Shown: in pieces, positions 52,266 through 64,000 of the stretch
How positions within the stretch are numbered: position 1 is the first letter of the stretch
Layout of the letters: each line of letters begins with the position of its first letter
Assembly: GCA_002179805.1 (NCBI GenBank)
Contig: NAVB01000076.1
Span: 1-64,000, forward strand
From: Acanthamoeba lenticulata
Taxonomy: Eukaryota > Discosea > Longamoebia > Acanthamoebidae
Reading direction: 5' to 3'
Length of the DNA: 64,000 bases
The notes under the pieces: generated by a model
Seen by the model: only the letters and a program-made list of their open reading frames with translations
Told to the model about the DNA's origin: nothing
Databases searched by the model: none
Program-made: the position numbers and the translations under genes

Positions 52266-53780
52266 TTAGGCGCTCTCCTGCTTGTCCGCAGCGGGGGCCG
52301 CATCGCCAGCAGCGGGGGCGGCAGCAGCCTTCTTCTTCTTGTTCTTCTTCTTCTTGGCGGCAGCGCCCTTCTTCACGCCCGTAGCGAGGATGCTCTTGAC
52401 GCCGGCGTCGGTGATCTTGTAGTCCGACCGCACGAGAGGCTCCGCGTGGTTGGTGAGGCGCACGGTGCCCGACGGCGTGATGATGGCCGTGAACTTGAAC
52501 TGGGCGACGAGCTCGCCGGGCTTCTCGTAGAGCACGGGGTAGGGCTCCACAAGATCGTGCTTGACGCACTCCGTGATGCCGAGCCTGGCCGACTTCTCGT
52601 CCTTGAGGGCCCTGCACGTGCGGAAAAGAACGAAGACAACAAGACCATTAGCGAGGCCTGGTATGCTAACGACGATGATAAGGACGGGAGACGAACCTCA
52701 GGGTGAAGGGCATCGTCGGGAAACGAGTGTTGATTTCGCTGAAGACGGCGCGCGAAGCCTTGAGCTTGAGGGTGTACCGCTGGTCGACGGCCCGCTTGAA
52801 GATGGTGGTCCTGGCCTCGGTCTCCCTGGCCTTGCCCTCACCAGTCGACATAACAACGTCGAAAGTGTAGGCGTCCCAGTCCTCAAAGGTGACGTCCTCG
52901 ACCTTCTGATCGAGGGTCTCCTTGTTGAGGACCACATTGTTGCCGTCGACGACGAAGCGCTTCGTCTGGTGCGAGAGCACGCCCTCAAGGGGCTGGACCT
53001 TGAACTCGTCGGCGACCTTCTGGATAGTGGCGGTAATCTCCTGGTTCTGTGGTTTACCGGATGAAGTGGGGAAGAGTCAACAACCAAGCGGAGATTTGTG
53101 GTTGGAGTATGATGAGCGCAACGCACCGTCTTACCAGCCTTGAACAATCGGAGGGCAGCCTGGGAGGCAAAGTAAGCAGCGCAAATCACATCAGCATGAC
53201 GGCCGGTGGCGGGCTGCTCCTTGTTGGCACTGCACACAAAGCTGTGGGCAGCCTGCGTGGTGTAACCATCGATGTGGGCTCCGAGGTCACTAACAAGGGC
53301 CAAACAAATTAATTGGGTAAGTAAGTAATTGAGAATAACGCCCAATTAATTGAATTTGATGCTTGTTGCGGCAGCAACGTGGAAGGAAGCGTACACTTTG
53401 ACGAGATCACCTTCCGCGAGGGCAGTGGTATCACCAGTGAGGGGAGAGAAGTGGCCGGCAACATTGTTGACGGAAACGCAGGTCGGGAAGGCAACACCAC
53501 GCTCGAACTTGGACTTGCTGTAGACGGCAGCCGTGCCCTCCTCAATCGTCTTGTCGCCCAGAACGCAGAGATCGATGATCTTAGCGCCAGGAACGGCAGC
53601 CGCCACAACCGCAGCGATCGCCCCTATAGAATTTGCGTTCAGTTACGTCTTCCCAGCGGATAAGAATCAATGAGAGAAGACCGTACGGCTAGTGATGTCG
53701 CCGCAAGCGCGATACTTCTCGTACACCTCGGGGGTGCTGGCGTTAAGCTCCTCCTCCTGAATGTCGTCGTCCTGCTGCAT
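52266..53780 (-). CDS. PA2G4: Proliferation-associated 2G4 / EBP1 homologue
   Basis: PA2G4/EBP1 is a catalytically inactive relative of type II methionine aminopeptidase that binds ribosomes near the exit tunnel and takes part in ribosome biogenesis. Diagnostic segments are STPEVYEKYRACGDITS, GAKIIDLCVLGDKTIEEGT, ERGVAFPTCVSVNNVAGHFS, DLGAHIDGYTTQAAHSFVCS then FKVQPLEGVLSHQTKRFVVD and YTFDVVMSTGEGKARETEAR. LKDEKSARLGITECVKHDLV and PYPVLYEKPGELVAQFKFT follow. The C-terminal KKGAAAKKKKNKKKK is the Lys-rich tail that in human EBP1 binds RNA. The tail is longer and Ala-rich here, ending DKQESA. Five introns are needed. The start MQQDDDIQEEELNAS matches family length. Confidence 0.95.
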
Positions 53781-54193
53781 TGCTATAGTATTTGGTTTTG
53801 ATTCAAGAACGCGTCTACTCCGCAATCGTGTAGGGTCGGGAAAAAAGCACGGACGGGTCGACGGATTTACAGTCCTCCTATTCTGGAACTGTTATGAAGA
53901 TTATTTCAGGTTGCGTCGCTGTTTTGGATTTCAAGAAAGGTAAGTGGCCAGAAAAGGGTCGCACCTTTCTGGGGAAGCATAAATCCACTCCGAGTAAACC
54001 TTCAGCCCTCTCGGTGCGGGGGTTTGAGTGTGGCCATCGCAACACAGAACCGACTTAACTAGTCGACGTAAAAGAGAAGGGTCACATAACAGCTCCATCT
54101 GTGGAGGAGAAGGAAGATAGAGCGAGTCTAGCTCGCTTTGGACATACACTGGAGCTCGCAGGCGAGTCCTAGAGTGTATGCGGGAGAGTGACT
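53781..54193. promoter_or_regulatory. Divergent intergenic region
   Basis: It separates the starts of the PA2G4 gene (minus) and the long receptor-like gene (plus). It is moderately AT-rich and has no recognisable open frame. Confidence 0.35.
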
Positions 54194-57100
54194 ATGGAAT
54201 GGACCCGTCTGCGTTTCTTCCTCTACCTTCTTCTACTATGTGGCGTTGTTGACGTCTACTCTTATTCCACCTCTTCCTCGCTCTACTTTCAAACCTCACA
54301 CTTCTTCTTTACCCGAGCCAACGCCACATGTCCTGTTGATCCTTGCTCTGATCCCACTTCCGTACGTCCCCTCCGCCTAGATGCTGCTGTCCTTTCTCGA
54401 CCCGCACACCGCCAAGTGCCACTCTGTTTTCTTTTCTGCCTTATCTTCCCCCCCCTCCCCGGACGAGCCACAAGTTATTCACTTTTGGACGTGAAGGCCT
54501 TCACTGGGCTTGCGGCAGGCGCGTACGCCGACGGCCCAGGCTTGCGCGGTGGCGTGACAACAACGTCTGCAACCAGCATTACCGTCAATTTGGTGGATTC
54601 TTGTGGCATTCGGCACAATTTGAGCGATTTCACTACTCCTCCCGAAATCACGGCCACCATAGTGGTGGAGGGCCTTCCGTCCAGTCTTTACCCTGTCGCA
54701 GTGGTGACTGAGTCTGAAGAGGGGTACATCGTGAACTACATCCCTGAGTACGAAGGCACCTACCAAATCCGTATCGAGATTAATGGAGAGCCAATCTACG
54801 GCTCCCCATTTTCCTTGGTTTGGATCGATGGCAAAGAATGCAAAGCCTACGACACCTTCAAACTATCCTCAAAGGCAACCCTCTCCCGCCAGCGTCTAGT
54901 GTCCTGGGCGCTCCTCACTCTCGCGTTTTGTGGCCACAGCCCCCGCCCTTCACCGGGCAGTGCAGCTACTACAGTGAAAACTCTTGTTGTGATGCAGAGG
55001 ACGTTGAAACTGGGCTTGCCAACGTTGATGTACGCGCCAGACTCCACCCCTCCCTCTTTTTGCGAGAGCATGTGCTCACACTCTTCTCCTACAGGACTTT
55101 GCCACCATGTTCAACTCTTCGGAATGCGTTCGCTACTTCGAGATCCTGGCCTGCGGTTTGGCTTGCTCACCTGCCCAGTACAACTTCATACGCATCTCCG
55201 AGGGCCCCGGCGGCAATTCCACCACCAACGTGACAAGGACCTTCAAGTACGGTTCCTTGCCGTGTTGGTACCTCTTGACTGGAGAAAGAAATCTTATGTT
55301 CCCCTTTGTTGTTCTTTCCCTCTCGCAGCATCTGTCCGGCGTTCGCGGACGAGTTGTACCAGGCCTGCCGCAGCGTACCCATGGGGAGCGGCCTCACCGT
55401 CGAGTCTGTCTTCGCCACACCAGAAGCTTTCCTCCGCTTGAATACCGTCAGCGACAGATTCGCTCAGGTCTTGTTTGCAACTCGTGCACATCCCCTTGTC
55501 GCTTGCAAGTTGCGTGACCTCACTTCGCTTGTATCATGTAGGTGGTGAACAATACCGACTGCTTCGACGGCCTGAGGGTGAGAACCAGAGGCGCCTACTC
55601 CTATGTACTGGAGAACAACACACAGAGTAAGCTGCCCCCCTGTACAATGATGCCATTAAGAGTTCTCCTCACGCTTTTCTACGTTTCTTGCGTAGTCGGG
55701 CTCCCTGGCTACGGCCTGAGCCATATCCAGGTGGTGGAAACGCGAGCAGGAGACTTGGAAGACTTTACCCTACAGGCAGTTGACATATTCAAGAATCCCA
55801 GACAGCTCAACGACGATTCTTGGTACGGCACCGGTCGTCGTCACACTGCTCTCTCGTGCTGCAGGCTTAACCGCCTTCTTGGTGTGCAGGTTGCTGAATG
55901 TGGTGGGAGTGCCAAACGACCGCAAAAACGTGACGCTCCTCTCGTCAACGAACGGTACCGGCCAGTACCACTACTCGTACTCGGTCACTTTGGCGAGCCA
56001 ACAGCCCTACCAGTTCCTCATCCGAAACAACAAGACCGACAACGACCTCGTCCTTTTCAGCCCGTTCTCCATTCTAGTCACGCCAGGCGACATCTACGGC
56101 AACAACACCATTGTCGGTCCGATTGCCACACCGGTGGTTGTCAACACCTTGCAGACATTCACCCTCACGGCTCGTGATCGCTACGGAAATCTGCTGTTGT
56201 CCGGCGGCAATTCGACGTTCTTTACGTTCAACTTCCTCAACGCTTCCGACCTGACCGAGGTCAATGTCACCAAGCTGTCCTTTACCGTCACGGACAACTG
56301 CGACGGCACCTATACGGTCTCGTATGTGGCACCGCCGCAAAAGGGTAGCTACATTCTCGAGGTGTTCTCATTCGACAACGACAACGGCTTCGTCCCTATA
56401 CTCATCGAATCGACTGTTGTCGATGTTGTGAACGACTGTAAGCCGGATCCCGACTGCTCCAACAACGGCGACTGCGTCAATGGCACCTGTCAATGTCGGC
56501 CCGGCTGGACTGGACCCGACTGCGCCAGCCGAACTGTATGCATTCCTTGTTCGATCGCTTACGGAAAGGGTTCGTTTCTCTCTTCCCTCATCCGTCCTTG
56601 ATTCGCTCTGAGGCTTCTCACTCTCTATGCGGCACCTCAGGTCTCAGCACGTCGTTGGTGTTTGAAAACACCGGCTTCACCATCCAGTCCAACGACGCTG
56701 ACAACCGTCGCGTGTTCTACGGAGGACTCACCTGGACCGTGGAGGCTTTCTGGAATGGCATCCGGTTGAACACCACGTTCACCATCGTCGATCGCCTGAA
56801 TGGACTCTATGACGTCACCTTCACACCGAATGTGGTCGGCACCGTCCAGATCAGGCACGTTTGCTGTTCCAGCCCAATTTTTCCCTCTAGTCAGACTCGC
56901 ATCTGACCGGACCGGGTGGCACTTGCAGGATCTCTTTGAACGGCACGGACATCACGGACAGTCCATTCACGGTGCTCTGGATTGGGCGTACGCTTCCTAA
57001 GCCGCGTGCTTACTTCTTGCTACTTTGATGAGGAGACTGATGCATTCTCCTTTCTTTGGTTTGTAGCGTCGTGCCCGGGCAACTGCTGCGGTAATGGAAT

Positions 57101-60100
57101 CTGCTACTTCGACAGGCTGACCTCGACCTCGTCTTGCCAGTGCGTTAGCGACGTTTTCAACCTCGACAGCTGCTGCTCTCGTACGCAATCTTCCTCTCTC
57201 TATTCTTCCACGAGCGACACTAACATGCGAGAGCCCTGGACGATGCCCTCTAGCTTCGCTGCGTGTGTCGGAGGTCGTGTTCTCGGACATTGGCGTGGCG
57301 GTGGTGGTTCAGTTCAACGCGCCCACCAACATGGCCGGCATGATCGGCATCGATAACTGCTCGGAGGTGCTTGCCGAGACCGAACTCTTTGGAGAGGGCG
57401 CCTACTGCGTGTGGCCCAGCGCCGATGTCCTCTACATCTGGCTCGGTTCCTACGCGCGGGTAGAGATTGGAGACTTTGTTGTTCTGAAGAATGTGATTGT
57501 GTACGCGCCTGCCCTATCGCTCCGTCCTCTATCATTCATGGTCTATTTTACCCCCTAGCTGAACCACAACCACCATCATCACCAGATCGGCTGCCGGATC
57601 GATCCCGCTAGCTTCCGCGGGGCAGTTGACCGTGAGATACGCGATTGGCCCAGCCCCCAAGCCCATACCTCCGCTGCCCTTCATTCACGTCCGTTCTTTG
57701 CCTCTCTTTTTACACATTCTTCCCATGGGACTGGAGCTGATATGGGAATGTGTGATGTCGACAGGCTCCTCTTCACATCAGCGCGTGCGCGGATCTGGTG
57801 CTCGATGGTCGGCCGTCACTGGGAACGGCGGGCAGAGCCATGCACTATGACTGGGACGTCGTGCCAGGCCCCACCAACTGGCGCGCCGTGCAGCAGTTCC
57901 TGCACACTCTCACAACGGGTTCGCCCCCTCGCCTCCCCTCCGCCACGCCAGTTCGCGCAAGGACGGTGGAAGTCTCACAGTCTCGCCAACGATCTGCCCC
58001 CCTCCAAACCAGACGCGGCCGTATTGCCTGCCGACTATGTGCGCGACACGTTTGCCGAGGGGGAGGAGTACCTGTTCACGCTCAACGTGACCAACCACTT
58101 GGGCTTGACTTCGGCTCAACTGGCCTACTACTCGGTACAGAGCTTGATTTTCTGTGTGAAGCCCTCCCGGCCCCACTGGAGCTAACAAACACAAACACAT
58201 ACGTTTTGGCTTGGGACTGATGCGCGCAACAGGTGTCGTTCACCTTTGATCCGGTGCCCACAGTCTCTGTGGTGCCCATGCACCGCCAGCAGGTCTTGTC
58301 GACACGAGTGAGCCGGAGCGTCAAGCTGCACGGGGCCGCCATCACGTCGGGTACGTCGCTGCGGCACCACTCGCGCGTCTTTTGGCCTGAGACTGATGGG
58401 CGGGTTTGATCGATGGTCACTCGAAGGATGCGCCGTGTCCTTCCTGGAGCCTCGGGACGAACTGCAGTTCTCGTGGATTCAGATCGACGGTCCGGCCTTC
58501 CAGGTGAACAACTACACCAGTAACACCCCTCTGCTGTTCATGCCACCGGGTTCCCTCCAGGCCAACCAGAACTACACGGTCAACTTGCGCGCTCAACATG
58601 CCACCTACACCTCGTACATAGCTTCTTCCTTCATGCTCATCCCTTTTATTCGTCTTCTTCATCATCATCATCATTGACATGACTGCTCCTCTTCTCTAAT
58701 GACAGTTTCTTGGGAGAGACGCAAGTGGCGCTCACGGTGCTGTCCACGATGCCCTTCACCGAGATCGGAGGCGCTCTGCGCGCGTTTGCGCTGACCCGTG
58801 ACCCGGACATCGACCTCGTCCTGGACGCTTCCGAGTCAGTTGATTTCGACCAGCTGGACGGCGACTTCACTTACACCTGGTATGCTCTTCTCCAACTGCT
58901 CTATACAAAGCTTTTGCGCGCTCACTCGCACCGAATTCAAACACACAAACAGGTCTTGCGTGAACACGGCAACGGAAGAGGACTGTTGGGATGAGGCCAC
59001 GTCAGAGTACTACCTCTTCGACTCGGCCAGCCTCGTCATCCCCTCCTACGAGATCCCGCTCGGGGAGTTCCGATTCACCGTCACGGTGGTGCGTAGCTCT
59101 ACGGGCCTGCCTCCTCCTGCGCGGAAGTCCCTCTGGCCTCGGGGGCGTCACGTGCCTTGGTGACTCATTACAACCCATTCCTCGTGATGACGGCGGGCCT
59201 GGCGTGAGCAGCAAAAGGAGGGCGGGCTGTCGGCGTCGGCATCGGTTCTGGTCCAGACCATCAGCCGCGGGCCCGCGGTGGAGGCGGAGCTGGTGGGCCT
59301 CACGAGCAACGACAACGTAGTCAACGGCAACAACAAGATCATCCTCTCCGCCAAGGCCCTGTCGGCCGTCACCGACCCGGAGGAGAGCGGCCTCCGGTGG
59401 AAGTGGTCTGTCGTCTCCGGTACGCAAGTTGCCAGCTTCGCCGGTCCCTCTTGCCGGACGCCTCCTTTCCTCACACAGCGTCCTTCCCCCTCCATCAGGC
59501 CCGATGCGGGACAGCGACCTTGAACAAGTGCTCGAGTCGTCTCGGTACCTGCCCAACCTGGTGATCAAGGCCAACACGCTGGGTGCCGACCAGCATTACG
59601 TGTTCCGGGTGGAGGCCACCGACGCCGACGGCACGGGCTACGCACTCGTCCCCGTCGTCATCCACCCGCGCCCGGCCGCCGGGTCGTGCCAGCTGTTTGT
59701 CAACAACTCGCGGCAAATCACGGGCGAGGAGGAGGCCTACGTCCACGAGTTCAGCATCCTCTGCAACTACTGGGAGGATCGCTTCACGGAGGGCGAAGTC
59801 CCCCTGCGGTATCGGTTCTTTGCCGAGCCCGTCGGCAGTGGCGGCAGGCGCTTCCCCCTGGCCTCGGGCCTCAGCGACCGGCCGTCGGTGAGCTTTTTGC
59901 TGCCGCCTGGAAGTGCTCGTCTCCACGTTGAAGTGCTCGACCAGGTGCCGCACCGCCTCATCCCTCCCGTTTGCCGCTTCCCTCATTCTCGTGCTCACTG
60001 ACAACTGTTGTCTTTGCGATGTCGTCCCGCCAGACCGGCGTGTCCGCTTCCTTCCAGCTCAGTGCCAGCGCGAAGCTCACTGACAGGGAGCGACTCCTCA

Positions 60101-62688
60101 TGAACGACGAGGTGTGCTCCTCTTCCCCTTTCCACCCAACTCACTCCATCTGTGTTACTGTCCCAACAAGCCAACTCACACGGCCATCGTGACCGTGCTC
60201 GCTGCTGCAGGACCTGGCCGAGTGGGTGCGGAACAACGTGCTTCAGCCTGCGATCAACTCGGCCAGTACGTGCTTCTTTCCTCCTCTTCCTCCTCATGGC
60301 CTGCTTGGTTTTCGTTTTCAGGAACCCGCCTCTCACAACAACGATCCGTCGCGTCATGGTACCAGACATGGCGATTGTCGGACAAGCGATCCAGTTCATC
60401 ACCGACATCCTCAACAGGCATCCCAACATGACGCAGGCCGTCCGCGACGTCGAAGACGAGATCGCACGCGTCGAGCGGAACATGGCCTGTACGCGAGAGC
60501 CTCTCTCTCTCTCTGGACTCTTCTTCTTCTCCCTTCCGCTCTTAGCTTACGCGGTCCTTTTTTTCTTTTTTTCTTCCCCCAGCGGCCACCGAGGAGCTCG
60601 CCGACGCGCAGATCGAGCAGTATCAGCGCCTCCGCGACAAACGGACCAGTCTCGGCACGCAGCTGGACACCCGCACTCGCTTGTGGTGCGTGCACCCCTC
60701 AAGGCGAACCCTTGTGTGAATGACGATGATGGTTGTTGATCAATTAATTGTTCTATGGCGGGGCGCACCACAGGGCGAACCTGGTGGAGACACTGCTCTT
60801 TGACTACGCGGTCGAGTACGACGTGTACACGGTCGTGCAGCGGCTGGGCTACGTGACGCTTCTCGCGCGCGGAGGGACGGAGCTCACCGACGAGCAGGTG
60901 AACACCCTCATCACCCTCCTTGTCGAGCTCCACGACCGCTTGGCCGGCTTCCTGGGTCCGCGCCGGCGCTCGAGCGGCATCCAGCAGGAGTCCGTCCAGG
61001 CCTTCCTCGGTACTCCAGCCCTCGGCCTTGCAGTGTAATGATGATGTCGATTGCTCACACGCATACATGTGACAAACTGAGCGCAGACGCCTACTCGGAG
61101 CTGAACCTGGCGGTCCTCCGAGGTGGACGCAGCCTCGCGTTCCGACAGAGCGCGCGGGCCCGCCTGCTGGACGTCTTCGCCGTGTTTGCCCAGCGCGAGT
61201 CGCTCGGGCTGGTCTCGGGCGAGGTCGACACCGCCTACCAATCGGACTACTTCAGACGGCTGGCCTGGGGCAAGAGCTTCGTCTCCCTCCTCCTCGGCGA
61301 GACCCTTGTGGGCGCCCAGTCGACTGCCGCCGTGTCCGACGAGGCCTTGGCTCAGCTCGCCCAGGGCGGCTCGTCCCCGGTCGTCCCCGTGCCCTTCCCT
61401 TCCCCCGACCCGAGCAAGAGGGAGAAGCTGCAGCTGCTGCAGCCCCAGTTGGCCCAGGACGAGTCCGAGCTCCAGTTTGTGTTTGCCGAGTACCAGAGCA
61501 ACATCTTTGCGGGCTTGTCGTCGTCGGCGGCCAACATCTCGACCCCCGTGGTGGGCCTCCGCTACTACGCCGACGGCAAGGAGCTGCAGTTTAACCTGAC
61601 CGGCGCGGTGACGCTGACGCTGCCCATCTTGGCTTTCCCCTCGTCGGTGGCCACGTCGCTGATGGGCCGGCGGGCGGCCATGTGGCGACGAGACGGCGAA
61701 AGCGAAGGCGACAACATCAACGCGACCGACTCGTCGGCGCTCCTTCTCGGCTTCAAGCCCACATGCCTCGTCTGGGACGACGCCGCCCAGGCCTTCTCCT
61801 CGTCCTTCTGCTCCGTGGGCTCGTTCACGTTCGATGCCATCCAGTGCGTGGTATGTCCCTTTCCACTTACCCGTGCCTTCCCCCTCGTCGAGCCTCTCAT
61901 CACCAACACACACGCGCGCAATTACGCCAGTGTTCGCGTCTGGGCGAGTTTGGAGGGTCGCTGGAGGTGATCGGGACGATCGTGTCTCCCTCGCCGAGCC
62001 CATCGAACAAGCCCATCATCCGGGCGACCGAGCGGGACTGGCTGCCGATGGACCAGATCGTGCTGCTGGTCATCTTCGTGGTGGTGATGAGCGTGGTGAT
62101 GTTCCTCGCCGTGGTCTGGGTCTACTGGCGCCACAAGCACGAGGTGCCCACCGACATCGCCGAAGTACTCATCAAGTGGGAGGCCGCGGTCGAGGACGAG
62201 CAACCGACCGCTGCCCAGCAGGCGCCGCCCGTCCTCCCGGAACTCGAGGACGAGGAGGACGACTGGGTGCCGGACCCCTACTACTACCCGGAGGACTACT
62301 ACTCGGGCGAGGAGGAGGCCCCGCCAGACGAGGACGAAGAGGACAACCTCGACCTCGTCGAGTGGACCGGCAACCGAGGCCAGACACGACTAACGAGGAT
62401 CGCCCAAGGCGCCGGCGAACGCGGTACCGAACTCCCCTGCACGCAGCGCAACGCAACACAACAGGAGCTGACCTTGTGTACGTGTGTGGCGTGGGTCCAG
62501 GTGTGTACGGAGTGACGTCGACGAAGCGGCAGCCGGGCTACACCAACCTCACGTTCCAGATGGGCCCGAGACTGAAGCGAAGCGAGTCGGTGCGCTCGAC
62601 CACTTCGCAGGTCAAGAAGAAGGAGCTGCAGGCCAAGGCGTCGATCAACATCCAGAGCCAGAGTTCGTCGAAGCGCGGTCAAGTGTGA
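54194..62688 (+). CDS. Very large receptor-like membrane protein: signal peptide, filamin-type repeats, EGF-like modules, REJ-like region, one TM
   Basis: This is a probable type I surface protein. A signal peptide (LRFFLYLLLLCGVVDVYSYS) is followed by filamin/ABP280-type Ig repeats, for example YEGTYQIRIEINGEPIYGSP, NCDGTYTVSYVAPPQKGSYI and GLYDVTFTPNVVGTVQI. EGF-like modules lie between and after them (DPDCSNNGDCVNGTCQCRPG, then CPGNCCGNGICYFD with SSCQCVSDVFNLDSCC). A long part from about 57750 to 59980 has REJ-like pieces (SACADLVLDGRPSLGTAGRA, DLVLDASESVDFDQLDGDFT, LQFSWIQIDGPAFQV). Near the end come one TM (QIVLLVIFVVVMSVVMFLAV) and an acidic cytosolic tail (EDYYSGEEEAPPDEDEE) ending SSSKRGQV. 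About 25 short introns are implied. No channel domain or GPS site was seen. The span could conceal two genes, but frames and themes run on continuously. Confidence 0.65.
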
Positions 62689-62851
62689 GTAGTGCGTGGG
62701 CGGGAAGAGTAGGTGGAGGTGTTTGTGAATTGTGTAGCCACATGAGGGAGAGGGAGGGGGTTATTTTCAATTCTTTTTTACTTCATCTTTTTCTTGTTTT
62801 CTTTGGCGCTCAAGGGGAGTCGTTTCAACCAAGAGAGAAAGAGAAGACCGA

Positions 62852-64000
62852 CTACCAAACGTCAAAGAGGAGGCGTCGCTCCTTGAGGAGGCACGCGTGT
62901 CGGTCCTTGGCCACCGCGAGGTCCATGTGCCCAAAGGTCTGCAGGATCTCTACCACCGCTGCGTTGACGCCCTTGACCACTCCCGCCCCGTCCCTGTTCG
63001 TTTGCGCCAGACAAAGACGCGAGCGTTAGGCCCGTCCATCCTCTCCACGCAAGACCACCATAAAGAGAAACGACGGACCCGCAGACGTAAATCGAGGCCC
63101 CAGAGTGGAGCAGACGGTGCGCAATCTCTGCGCCGTGCTCGACCATCTTGTGTTGCACGTAGACGACCTGCTCGCAGGAGATGAAGCCATCGCGATGAGT
63201 GAAAGTGACGAAGGAGACAGAGAGAGGCCGCGCGCACCTCTTCCGCGTCTCGCGAGAAGGCGGCGGTGAGCTTGTGCAGGACACCGTGTTGGACGCTGCC
63301 CTCCAGCTCCGCTCGGTAGAGGAAGTCCTTGTTCTCGTTCCTGCACCCGAAGAAGAGCCACCAGTCGCCGTGGCCGTGGCCCGTTTGCCCCTCGACCTCT
63401 TGTTTAGCGTTGACCTGCCGCAGCAGCAGTTCCCTGGTAGGGTCGATCACCGCCACCACGCAGCGGTCAGTCGCGCGCAAACAGCCACAAGGCCTGTGCC
63501 GAGTGCGAAAGGTACCGGTGCTGCAGGAAGCCCAGGAAAGGCGCCACGCCCGTGCCCGCGCCCACGAGGATCGCGTTGGCCGACAGGTCGGGCACCACAA
63601 AGTCCTGCACGCACAGTTTGTGAGTCGAAGCTTTGATGGGCGTCAAGGAGAGAGAGGCTGCGTACGCGCGTCGGGCGGGCAAACACGAAAACGTGTTCGG
63701 CGTCGGCGCGATAGCCCTCGTCCTGCGCGACCTTGCGCTCGGCGTCGAGTTCGGCAGCGAGGCGAGCGCGCTCCTCCCCATCGTCGCCTTCATTTTCGAG
63801 CGGCGCGAGGAAGCCGCGGCGCACGCTCTCACGGTAGAGCCAGTCGGTGGCGAGGCCCCATCGGGCGCGGCCCTTGACGGGCGAACGCCAGCGGACGAGC
63901 GAGAAGGCGAACCGGACCGAGAGGGCCGACGCGAGAGGCGACGTCACGTGCGAGTAGTAGCGGGGCTGCTGCGGCGGCAGCTTGTCGAGCACCTCCTCCA
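62852..64000 (-). CDS. Diflavin reductase, methionine synthase reductase-like, C-terminal part (5' end outside window)
   Basis: It is predicted to pass electrons from NADPH through FAD and FMN to a partner, as MTRR does to reactivate cob(I)alamin-dependent methionine synthase. The visible part starts inside the FAD domain at LPPQQPRYYSHVTSP, where R-Y-Y-S is the FAD-binding motif. It continues with DFVVPDLSANAILVGAGTGV followed by APFLGFLQHRYL (NADPH-binding loop). The phrase WWLFFGCRNENKDFLYRAEL closely matches the MTRR-specific FFGCRHKDRDYL. KLTAAFSRDAEE, YVQHKMVEHGAEIAHRLLHS then GASIYVCG complete the domain. The end LLKERRLLFDVW has the terminal Trp that stacks on FAD. NADPH-P450 reductase is a less good match. 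Confidence 0.85.

Noticed and set aside
60849..62003. Open frame of 384 codons on the minus strand inside the long receptor-like gene
   Set aside because: Arg/Gly-rich composition and full overlap with TM-proximal exons of the plus-strand gene mark it as a shadow.
1..64000. Search for mobile elements, viral insertions, tRNAs and CRISPR arrays
   Set aside because: No reverse transcriptase, transposase, integrase, capsid, terminal repeats or repeat-spacer pattern was recognised; no tRNA-like cloverleaf with a convincing T-loop was noticed, though a covariance search was not possible.

Overview
This window is nuclear DNA from a compact, intron-rich eukaryote, almost certainly an Acanthamoeba-type amoeba. 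A 119-nt 5S rRNA gene (14132-14250) matches the A. castellanii 5S as I remember it, apart from one base in the terminal stem. The other signs agree: GC-rich coding DNA, AT-rich gaps usually under 400 bp, and 30-110 nt GT-AG introns in nearly every gene, often opening with GTACG. There are no bacterial operons, CRISPR arrays, insertion sequences, viral genes or tRNAs that I can see. Exon-intron structures were read by eye, so gene ends are firmer than individual splice sites.

Layout, left to right. 1-7.1 kb: 3' end of a phosphatidylserine synthase, an inositol polyphosphate kinase, a BRCA1-type RING plus tandem-BRCT protein and a Sel1-repeat protein with a mitochondrial-type N-terminus. 7.3-12.2 kb: a ZIP metal transporter and a proline-rich RhoGAP. 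12.5-17.6 kb: an OGFOD2-like oxygenase, the 5S gene, a KCTD9-like BTB/pentapeptide protein, a small putative mitochondrial membrane protein, and a CsbD-like/beta-thymosin repeat protein. 17.8-23.1 kb: an unrecognised coiled-coil protein, U1-70K, a UBE2S-type E2, and a DNAJB2-like J protein with UIMs. 23.4-30 kb: a DH-PH RhoGEF, a cytochrome b5 resembling the NCB5OR N-terminus, two unrecognised proteins and a four-TM protein. 30.3-41.6 kb: a PRPP synthetase-family protein, a type I metacaspase, DNMT2, a Speedy/RINGO-like CDK activator, NAT9, a WLM protease, an AlkB-like oxygenase and a protein ending in a SUMO-interacting motif. 41.7-52.2 kb: ribophorin I, a PH protein with an unassigned C-terminal region, a repeat-rich senescence/spartin-domain plus PH protein, and a multi-pass membrane protein. 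52.3-64 kb: a PA2G4/EBP1 homologue, a very long receptor-like filamin-repeat/EGF/REJ protein, and the 3' part of a methionine synthase reductase-like flavoprotein.

No gene cluster acts as one pathway. Functions recur, however: cell-cycle and genome control (BRCA1-type RING/BRCT, UBE2S, Speedy, WLM, SIM protein), actin and Rho signalling (RhoGAP, RhoGEF, beta-thymosin protein) and RNA metabolism (U1-70K, DNMT2, 5S). The most unusual items are the CsbD/beta-thymosin fusion, the Speedy/RINGO gene, the BRCA1-like gene, the 11-copy PPLP repeat protein and the 8.5-kb receptor-like gene.
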